Part shown: positions 23,092 to 27,768 of the stretch, one piece after another | How the letters are laid out: each line of letters opens with the position of its first letter | Position numbering within the stretch: the stretch's first letter is position 1 | NCBI GenBank assembly: GCA_003134505.1 | Contig: PLBK01000047.1 | Span: forward strand, 133,358-166,477 | From: Actinomycetota bacterium | Lineage (GTDB): Bacteria > Actinomycetota > Thermoleophilia > Gaiellales > Gaiellaceae | Reading direction: 5' to 3' | Length of the DNA: 33,120 nt | Program-made: the position numbers and the translations under genes | The notes under the pieces: model-generated | What the model was told of the DNA's origin: nothing | The model's database searches: none | Seen by the model: the letters and a program-made list of their open reading frames with translations, nothing else

Positions 23092-23842
23092 CCGTTCCTC
23101 CTCGCTCCAACTCTTCCCGCATCGTCTCGAGCGCACGCCTGATCAGCCGCGACACGTGCATCTGAGAGATCCCGAGCTGGTTCGCGATCTGGGTCTGCGT
23201 CAGCCCGTCGTAGAAGCGCAGCTGGATGATCCGCTGCTCCCGCTCGTCCAGGGCCCCGAGCCCGGAGGCCAACAGGTGCTGGTCCTCGGTGCGCTCGAAG
23301 GCCTCCTCGACGACGCCGAGGGTCTGGATCCGATCGAGCTCCGAGCCCTCCTCGACCGGCGCCGACAGCGACTCGGCCGTGTACGCACGGCTCGACTCGA
23401 GCGCCTCGACCACCTCTTCCTCCTCGACCCCGGCCGCCTTGGCCAGCTCGGCGACGGTCGGTGAGCGCTCGAGCTGCGCACTCATGCTCTGAACCAGACT
23501 CGAGAGCATCTGGTTCAGCTCCTTGAGCCGTCTCGGGACGTGCACGGCCCAGGCGCGGTCGCGGAAATGGCGCTTGATCTCGCCGACGATGGTCGGGACG
23601 GCGTACGTCCGGAGGTAGACGCCGCGCTCGAGGTCGAAGCGGTCGATCGCCTTGATCAGCCCGATCGAGGCGACCTGGACGAGGTCGTCGACCTGCTCGC
23701 CGCGGCCGGCGTAGCGCCGCGCGATCGCCCGCGCGAGCGGCAGGTTCGCCTCGACGAGCCGATCGCGCGCGCTCAGGTCTCCGCGCTCGTGGTACGCGCG
23801 GAGCAGCTCGGTTTCCTCGAGCTGGTTCGGAGCCGGGCTCAC
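23075..23842 (-). CDS. SigB/SigF/SigG-family RNA polymerase sigma factor
   Basis: The 255-residue group 3 sigma factor shows region 2 (ANLPLARAIARRY, then DLVQVASIGLIKAIDRFD and the -10 recognition helix TYAVPTIVGEIKRHFRD). Region 3 includes VHVPRRLKELNQ. Region 4 has a C-terminal helix-turn-helix (LTQTQIANQLGISQMHVSRL). These are the hallmarks of the general-stress/sporulation group controlled by partner switching. GTG 23842 overlaps the stop of the upstream gene (GTGA), and the 3' end overlaps the kinase gene. It probably transcribes its own operon from the GTTT/GGGTA promoter at 24322-24349. Confidence 0.95.
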   Translation of the reverse strand: MSPAPNQLEETELLRAYHERGDLSARDRLVEANLPLARAIARRYAGRGEQVDDLVQVASIGLIKAIDRFDLERGVYLRTYAVPTIVGEIKRHFRDRAWAVHVPRRLKELNQMLSSLVQSMSAQLERSPTVAELAKAAGVEEEEVVEALESSRAYTAESLSAPVEEGSELDRIQTLGVVEEAFERTEDQHLLASGLGALDEREQRIIQLRFYDGLTQTQIANQLGISQMHVSRLIRRALETMREELERGGTDAEER

Positions 23843-24246
23843 GCAGAGCCGCTCCCGGCCGGGACCCGGACGTCGAGGCGCAGCCAGTGGCCGCCGTCGC
23901 GTGCGCTCGACTCCGCACCGGCGACCAGCGCGGCGAGCAGGCGCGCGGGCTCGAGCGAGTCCGGCCGGGACGCTTCGGCGTGAAGCGGGTCGCGCTCGAA
24001 CGGGCCGACGAGGACCGAGACGGCGTCGTCTTCGATGCGCGCCTCGACCGTGACCTCCCCGCGCGGCGCGGAGGCGAGCAGGACGCTCTCGAGCGCGAGC
24101 TGCAGGTCGTCCATCGTGTCGTACCCGAGGTCGAGGCGCGCCGCGAGGCCTCCCACGAACAGGCGGACGATGCCGATGGAGCCACGCCCACCGGGGACGG
24201 TGAGCGTGACGCGCTCTGCCGACTCGCTCCCGGTGGTGTCAGGCAC
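23839..24246 (-). CDS. Degenerate GHKL-like protein, first gene of the sigma operon
   Basis: The 135-residue protein has the front half of an RsbW-like fold (GIVRLFVGGLAARLDLGYDT, then MDDLQLALESVLLASA in place of the N-box) followed by a strand pair EVTVEARIEDDAVSVLVGPF. The N-box asparagine is missing and there is no DxGxG or G2 box. It is therefore unlikely to bind ATP as a kinase does. It may bind the sigma factor or kinase as a regulator. It starts at GTG 24246 and overlaps the sigma gene start (GTGA), so it is made in step with sigma. Fold assignment is by weak similarity. Confidence 0.75.
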   Translation of the reverse strand: MPDTTGSESAERVTLTVPGGRGSIGIVRLFVGGLAARLDLGYDTMDDLQLALESVLLASAPRGEVTVEARIEDDAVSVLVGPFERDPLHAEASRPDSLEPARLLAALVAGAESSARDGGHWLRLDVRVPAGSGSA

Positions 24247-24321
24247 GGCGAGGGACGATAGCGGTCGGATTGCTGGACACAGGAAGGTAGAGCACGAAGT
24301 GGCAGGGCGTGGCTCGCGTTC

Positions 24322-24349
24322 TTACCCCGTGTGGCCTTCCGACCAAACC
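24322..24349 (-). promoter_or_regulatory. SigB/SigF-type promoter of the sigma operon
   Basis: On the minus strand GGTTT (complement of 24345-24349) is followed after 17 bases by GGGTAA (complement of 24322-24327). This fits the GTTT/GGGTA consensus of the sigma factor encoded downstream and suggests autoregulation. The predicted start leaves a leader of about 70 bases before GTG 24246. Confidence 0.55.
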
Positions 24350-24370
24350 ATGGTGATCAGGTAACCGGCC

Positions 24371-24396
24371 GTTTGGGCCGCGCGAAACCGGGGTAG
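24371..24396 (+). promoter_or_regulatory. SigB/SigF-type promoter, divergent, for the 24406 operon
   Basis: GTTT (24371-24374), 16 bases and GGGTAG (24391-24396). It is back to back with the promoter of the sigma operon. The expected start site, near 24403, would make the transcript almost leaderless for GTG 24406. Confidence 0.55.
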
Positions 24397-24405
24397 CTAA
24401 CTGAG

Positions 24406-24738
24406 GTGGCAATTGCCGCACTCGGTGCCAGGCCTGAGCAGATGCGTGACGCCGCCCGGCGGGTGTCGGCTGCGCGCCGGCTCGCAACCGTCGAGGCCGA
24501 GCTCGAAACCGCGATGACGCGCCGGACCGAGCTCTGGTACGAGCAGTCGCGCAACACCGATCCTGGCATCGCGACCGAGTTGCGGGCGCTGTCGGAGCGG
24601 ATCAACCGCCTGTGGGCGGAGTCGCGCGCCCGCCGGGCGTGCATCCGCGCGGGCTCGCGCGAGCGGATCCTCACACGCGTCCGCGCCGAGGCCCGCTTCG
24701 AGCGTGAGGCGAAGAGGATTCGAGGAGGTGCGCGATGA
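24406..24738 (+). CDS. Small charged helical protein of unknown function
   Basis: The 110-residue product is rich in Arg, Ala and Glu and looks almost entirely helical, with heptad-like stretches (ARRLATVEAELETAMTRR, later LRALSERINRLWAESRARR). No known family is recognised. GTG 24406 is taken as start; ATG 24442 would give 98 residues. The stop overlaps the next start (ATGA), so it is coupled to the membrane protein. The promoter type suggests membership in the local stress-sigma regulon. Confidence 0.65.
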   Translation: MAIAALGARPEQMRDAARRVSAARRLATVEAELETAMTRRTELWYEQSRNTDPGIATELRALSERINRLWAESRARRACIRAGSRERILTRVRAEARFEREAKRIRGGAR

Positions 24739-25265
24739 CCGCGAGGACAGGTCGCACGTACACATTGCTGCTCGGCATCGGCGCGGCCGGCGCCCTGATC
24801 TGGATCGCGACGCGTATCGGTGGAGACGCGACGTGGCGGTACTGGGCCGTGCTCGGCGTGCTCGCAGGGGCGGGTCTCGCCTTCGCGCTGACCCAGCGCA
24901 CGGCCTACGGAGCCTGGGCCGAGGTGACGCGACTCGGATTCCTGGTTGCCCTGGTCGTGGCCGTGGTCTCCGTCGGCTGGATTGCCGCGGTCGGCGAGCC
25001 GCACGCGAACTGGTTCCGTGACCACTTCTCGTCGTGGTCGAGCGACCTCGGCATTCGAAGCTTCGTCGAGCACATGGCGAGCTACGTCTCGGTGATGGCG
25101 TTCGGCCTCGGTGCGCTGCTTGCATCGGCGCCCGGCGCGGTGCGGCGCACGCGTCCGGCTCCTGCTGCCGCGGTTGCCGAGCAGCCCGCGCCGCCGCCCG
25201 CGGAGCCCGCGCCGGTCGACGGGAACGGCGACACGGCCCACACGGCTGAGCACACGCCCGTTTAG
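24735..25265 (+). CDS. Four-helix membrane protein of unknown function
   Basis: The 176-residue protein has hydrophobic segments at about residues 9-26 (LLLGIGAAGALIWIA), 36-54, 65-86 (LGFLVALVVAVVSVGWIAAV) and 112-130. A Pro/Ala-rich cytosolic or external tail follows. GGAGGTGCG precedes ATG 24735, giving a good ribosome binding site. It overlaps the small helical protein gene in ATGA. No family is recognised. A membrane-stress role is only suggested by its likely control through the SigB/SigF-type promoter. Confidence 0.75.
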   Translation: MTARTGRTYTLLLGIGAAGALIWIATRIGGDATWRYWAVLGVLAGAGLAFALTQRTAYGAWAEVTRLGFLVALVVAVVSVGWIAAVGEPHANWFRDHFSSWSSDLGIRSFVEHMASYVSVMAFGLGALLASAPGAVRRTRPAPAAAVAEQPAPPPAEPAPVDGNGDTAHTAEHTPV

Positions 25266-25285
25266 CCCCTCAGAGGCCCGGGTAG
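25260..25285 (+). promoter_or_regulatory. SigB/SigF-type promoter reading into a non-coding stretch
   Basis: GTTT (25260-25263), 16 bases and GGGTAG (25280-25285), the same spacing as at 24371-24396. The -35 overlaps the stop of the membrane-protein gene. Transcription would start near 25292 and run through the structured repeat at 25317-25415, with no gene before 25475. Confidence 0.5.
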
Positions 25286-25316
25286 GACCGCCGCAGACGG
25301 GCCGAGCCGTGGCTTT

Positions 25317-25415
25317 GGGGTCGCCGGAGGGGCGGCGACCCCGATCGCCCAGTGCCTATGCCCTCCTAGACGTAGGTCTCGGCCGTCCGTCGCTCGCGAG
25401 AGGGAGGTAGGCCGC
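25317..25415 (+). repeat. Structured repeat family 1, copy A
   Basis: It shares long identical blocks with 27408-27506: GGGTCGCCGGAGGGGCGGCGA, then ATGCCCTCC, GGCCGTCCGTC and GCGAGAGGGAGGTAGGCCGC. GGGGTCGCC (25317-25325) and GGCGACCCC (25334-25342) form a perfect 9-bp stem around an 8-base loop. The second hairpin of copy B is broken here. The surrounding gap 25266-25474 carries no gene. Confidence 0.75.
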
Positions 25416-25474
25416 CCCGCATTCGGCCACGTCCGTGCTCGACGCCGGAGCAGCGGCAGCAGTTCAGTGCAGCA

Positions 25475-25687
25475 ATGGGGAAGTTCGTCGACGACCTGAA
25501 AGCGGGGGCCGGCTTCCGAGCAAGCCTACGCGTGAAAGGAGTGCGGGGCGCCGCCGGGATCTATGAACTGACCTGGGCGGCACCCGACGGGCGGGCGACC
25601 TTCGAGTACGGCCGGAGCGTCCGGACGGGTGAACCGCACATCCGCTGGCGGCGGATCGGCACGCACGCGATCCTCCGCCAGCCCTAG
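25475..25687 (+). CDS. Small basic protein, possibly toxin-like
   Basis: The 70-residue protein (LKAGAGFRASLRVKGVRGA, then IYELTWAAPDGRATFEYG, ending HIRWRRIGTHAILRQP) has a compact pattern of strands and basic residues. This recalls small RelE/ParE-like toxins of actinobacteria, but no catalytic residues can be assigned and I do not recognise the family with confidence. ATG 25475 has only a weak ribosome binding site. The neighbours are toxin-antitoxin genes. Confidence 0.5.
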   Translation: MGKFVDDLKAGAGFRASLRVKGVRGAAGIYELTWAAPDGRATFEYGRSVRTGEPHIRWRRIGTHAILRQP

Positions 25688-25707
25688 TAAGTAGCCTTCG
25701 CTCGCCC

Positions 25708-26034
25708 TTGAACCTCTTCTCGGTCACTGACCCTTGAGGCGACGAAATCGTCCTAACAGAGCAGGACTGGCAACGCATCACGGCGAAGCGTCCCGATGTC
25801 GAGCCGTATGTGAACGAGGTCCAGCGGACGCTGCAGCATCCGAACGCTGTTTATGAGGGCAGATGGCCGGAAACGAAGGTGTTCTATGCGAAGGATTTAC
25901 TCGGGCACTCGTTTAGGGGTTGCTACGTTGCCGTTGCGGTGCGATACAGCCAGCAGCCGGCATCGATCCGCACTGTCTACTTCCCCTTCAACATCGAAGC
26001 CAGACTCGGTAGGCTGCTGCACCTCGACCGCTGA
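25708..26034 (+). pseudogene. RelE/PBECR-like toxin gene with in-frame TGA
   Basis: From TTG 25708 the frame reads NLFSVTDP, then TGA (25735-25737), and continues without break through GDEIVLTEQDWQRITAKRP to LLHLDR. The part after the stop (W-x-x-I...RPDVEPYVNEVQRTLQHPN, VYEGRWPETKVFYAK, CYVAVAVRYS, IRTVYFPF) follows the pattern of DUF4258/PBECR-like RelE-fold nucleases, which start with a similar DPxG-x-x-I-LT segment. No ATG/GTG/TTG occurs after the TGA until GTG 25810, which would remove 24 conserved residues. The simplest reading is a nonsense mutation. A DUF2283 gene follows 15 bp later, the typical partner of such toxins. Confidence 0.55.
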
Positions 26035-26049
26035 GGGAAGGGAGGGCGC

Positions 26050-26301
26050 ATGACGTTCTACCTCGACGGAACACCACTGGTCGCCGACTACGACGACGTA
26101 GAGGACATTCTCTACCTGTGGGTGACCGGTCCTGTCCCCTCAGTCACGTTTGAAACCCGCGAGGGGCACCTAGTCCAGCTCGCGGCCGAGTCCCGCGAGT
26201 TCGTCGGCGCCACGATCATTGATTACCGCCAACTGTGGGAAGGCAAGCCGATCACGCTTGACATTCCGCAGTTCGAGCAGCACGTACTTCAGCCTGCCTG
26301 A
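26050..26301 (+). CDS. DUF2283-family protein, probable antitoxin-like partner
   Basis: The 83-residue protein has the DUF2283 pattern: a Tyr/Asp opening (VADYDDVEDILYLWV), a central TFETREGHLVQLAAES strand pair and VGATIIDYRQLWEG. DUF2283 proteins often lie next to small RelE-like/DUF4258 toxins, and here the toxin-like remnant ends 15 bp upstream. GGGAAGGGAGGGCGC precedes ATG 26050, giving a strong ribosome binding site. With the toxin broken, this could be an orphan antitoxin. Confidence 0.7.
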   Translation: MTFYLDGTPLVADYDDVEDILYLWVTGPVPSVTFETREGHLVQLAAESREFVGATIIDYRQLWEGKPITLDIPQFEQHVLQPA

Positions 26302-26366
26302 CCCCGCTGCCGTCGCTCTATCAGCTCGTCGGCTGACGTCAGGAATACGGGCGCGCCAGAAAAGCC

Positions 26367-26484
26367 GGGCCGTCGGCTCGAACACGATCCGGCCTCTCGT
26401 CGATGCTGCGGCGACGTTGTGGGCGTAGAAGAGCCCGACGCTGCTCGACCCTGGCGCCGACCGGGCAGGAGCAGGCAAGAGTGG
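26367..26484. repeat. Repeat family 2, copy A
   Basis: 118 bp similar to 27554-27670. Identical blocks include GGGCCGTCGGC, AACACGATCC, GACGTTGT, GAAGAGCCCGA and GACCGGGCAGGAGCAGGCAA. On the minus strand both copies can be read as related peptides (GLFYAHNV...RGRIVFEPTARL here), differing mostly by conservative changes. The gap 26302-26492 has no other content. Confidence 0.75.
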
Positions 26485-26492
26485 TAGCCGGA

Positions 26493-26717
26493 CTATGCGA
26501 CGCTGAGGGTGAGTGTCTCGCGGGTGGCCTGTGAGCCGATAGCCGCGCGCTCAGTGGTGGTCAGCGACGCGAGCCATTCGTCGAGTGCGTCCCGGACGAG
26601 CTCACGCGCCTCGTCGAGCGTTGGGGCGCAGGTGATGACGCCGGGCAACTCCTCGATCGTGGCGCGCACCCATCCTTGCTCGTCGGGCTCGAATACGACG
26701 TGCAGCTCCATGCTCAT
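26493..26717 (-). CDS. HicB-family antitoxin-like protein
   Basis: The 74-residue protein follows the HicB N-terminal fold: MELHVVFEPDEQGWVRATIEELPGV (in pieces), then a helix DEARELVRDALDEWLASL. HicB antitoxins bind and block HicA mRNA-cleaving toxins. ATG 26717 is the start. The C-terminal DNA-binding part seen in longer HicB proteins is absent. It is divergent from a hicA-like gene 38 bp away, whereas hicA and hicB are normally co-directional. Confidence 0.8.
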   Translation of the reverse strand: MSMELHVVFEPDEQGWVRATIEELPGVITCAPTLDEARELVRDALDEWLASLTTTERAAIGSQATRETLTLSVA

Positions 26718-26755
26718 AGGGTACTTCGCCGACGCTCGAGGCGGAACTGGGGTGC

Positions 26756-26947
26756 GTGAGGGCACTCCACGAGCTCGAGCAACACCTGACCGCACACGGC
26801 TGCGAGCGCGTCCGCCAAGGGACTCGCCACGATGTCTGGCGTAGCGCTGCAGCCGGACGCCCGGTCACAGTGCCACGTCACCGCGAGATCCCACTGGGCA
26901 CCGCCCGTGCGATCTGCCGACTCGGCGTCCCGGCTCCACCCCGATGA
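26756..26947 (+). CDS. HicA-family toxin-like protein
   Basis: The 63-residue protein has the HicA double-stranded-RNA-binding-like pattern. An N-terminal helix (LHELEQHLTAHGCERV) leads to RQGTRHDVWRS, with His in the position of the catalytic residue. PVTVPRHREIPLGTARAICR then matches the VPRHxEixxgtARxIcR signature of actinobacterial HicA proteins. It starts at GTG 26756 and is divergent from the hicB-like gene. It ends 70 bp before the next hicB on the same strand, which could be its original partner. Confidence 0.8.
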   Translation: MRALHELEQHLTAHGCERVRQGTRHDVWRSAAAGRPVTVPRHREIPLGTARAICRLGVPAPPR

Positions 26948-26980
26948 ACATCCGTCCGGCGGAGTTGGGCCTGCGGTCGC

Positions 26981-27008
26981 TTGACGGCAGACGCCTGTCG
27001 CGTACGCT
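26981..27008 (+). promoter_or_regulatory. SigA-type promoter of hicB-hicA
   Basis: TTGACG (26981-26986), a 16-base spacer and TACGCT (27003-27008) fit the housekeeping consensus. The start site would lie within 3-4 bases of ATG 27018, so the message is nearly leaderless. Confidence 0.55.
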
Positions 27009-27017
27009 GGAGAGGCG

Positions 27018-27245
27018 ATGGACCAGACCCCGCAGCAGTACGAAGTCGTCCTCGTTCCTCAGCCTGAGGGCGGGTTCGTCGTGACCGTCCCTGACCTTCC
27101 CGACGTCGTCAGCGAGGGTGAGACTCGCGAAGAGGCCCTCGCCATGATCCGAGATGCCATCGAGGGCTACCTCGTAGCCTTGCGCGAGCACGGTTGGCCG
27201 CTTCGGATCGGTGAGCGTGAGCACGTGGCCGTCCGACCTGCGTGA
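27018..27245 (+). CDS. HicB-family antitoxin
   Basis: The 75-residue protein is a clear HicB/UPF0150 domain: QQYEVVLVPQPEGGFVVTVP, DLPDVVSEGETREEALAMI and RDAIEGYLVALREHGWPL. ATG 27018 follows GGAGAGGCG. Its stop overlaps the GTG of the downstream hicA in GTGA, the normal arrangement in this subfamily. The toxin is truncated, so this antitoxin may now be unneeded or may act on the divergent HicA nearby. Confidence 0.88.
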   Translation: MDQTPQQYEVVLVPQPEGGFVVTVPDLPDVVSEGETREEALAMIRDAIEGYLVALREHGWPLRIGEREHVAVRPA

Positions 27246-27502
27246 GCGAGAAGCTCCCGGCGGTACGGCCCAGAGAGCTGATCCGGGTCCTCGAACAGAA
27301 GGGCTGGCGGCTCGACCGGGTTCGCGGCAGCCATCACATCATGGTCAAGGGTTTGGGCCCGAGCCACGTCGGGAAGGACCACCCGACGCGAACGAGCCAG
27401 GACCGGCGGGTCGCCGGAGGGGCGGCGACTCCAATCGTTGGAACCCAATGCCCTCCCCGACGGAGGTCCCGGCCGTCCGTCTGCTCTGCGAGAGGGAGGT
27501 AG
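27242..27502 (+). pseudogene. HicA-family toxin, truncated by repeat copy B
   Basis: The first ~38 residues are a canonical HicA N-terminus (KLPAVRPRELIRVLEQKGW, then RLDRVRGSHHIMVKG) including the catalytic His of GSHH. The normal continuation (a VTVPxHxGKxLxxGTLRSILRQAGL-type half) is absent. The frame runs on for about 48 unrelated residues, largely through repeat family 1 copy B, to a stop at 27500. The fold would lack its last strand and helix, so it is probably inactive. GTG 27242 overlaps the hicB stop (GTGA). Confidence 0.75.
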
Positions 27503-27506
27503 GCCG
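27408..27506 (+). repeat. Structured repeat family 1, copy B
   Basis: Second copy of the element at 25317-25415, with shared blocks in the same order and spacing. It replaces the 3' half of the hicA gene, so it probably arrived by recombination or insertion. The first hairpin has one mismatch here. Confidence 0.75.
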
Positions 27507-27518
27507 CCTCCCTCTCGC
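27488..27518. terminator. 12-bp perfect hairpin at the end of repeat copy B
   Basis: GCGAGAGGGAGG (27488-27499), loop TAGGCCG and CCTCCCTCTCGC (27507-27518) form a perfect 12-bp stem. There is no T-run. It may be a factor-dependent terminator or part of the repeat's structure. Confidence 0.5.
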
Positions 27519-27553
27519 TCTGCCATCGGCCCGCTAGAACCAGGCCTCGAGCT

Positions 27554-27670
27554 GGGCCGTCGGCCCCAACACGATCCGTCCCTTCGTCGTCACCGATGGG
27601 ACGTTGTCGGCGAAGAAGAGCCCGATACCGGGCTGCCTTAGGCTGACCGGGCAGGAGCAGGCAAGAGCGG
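27554..27670. repeat. Repeat family 2, copy B
   Basis: 117 bp matching 26367-26484. Minus-strand reading GLFFADNVPSV, then KGRIVLGPTAQLEAWF and a stop (27536-27538) is related to the peptide encoded by copy A. A one-base length difference near 27635 disrupts the shared frame further upstream. Confidence 0.75.
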
Positions 27671-27708
27671 CCGACGGGGCCGACGCGCTTCTGCGCCGGC
27701 CCCGTCGG
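27671..27708 (-). terminator. Strong hairpin downstream of the DUF11 protein gene
   Basis: CCGACGGGGCCG (27671-27682) and CGGCCCCGTCGG (27697-27708) form a perfect 12-bp stem, with an inner GCGC-TTCT-GCGC stem. It lies about 60 bp past the minus-strand stop at 27769. A short CTAT repeat (27757-27769) lies between. No T-run on the minus strand. Confidence 0.55.
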
Positions 27709-27768
27709 GGCGCTTACATCGCCGCTGCCCCGCGCATCAATCGTTCCCTCTCTCCCTCTATCTATCTA

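Noticed and set aside
26719-26724. GGGTAC near the hicB start as a SigB/SigF-type -10
   Set aside because: No GTTT at the right distance upstream on the + strand.
25317-27518. CRISPR array
   Set aside because: The repeats are long, only two copies each, about 1.2-2.1 kb apart, without regular spacers or cas genes.
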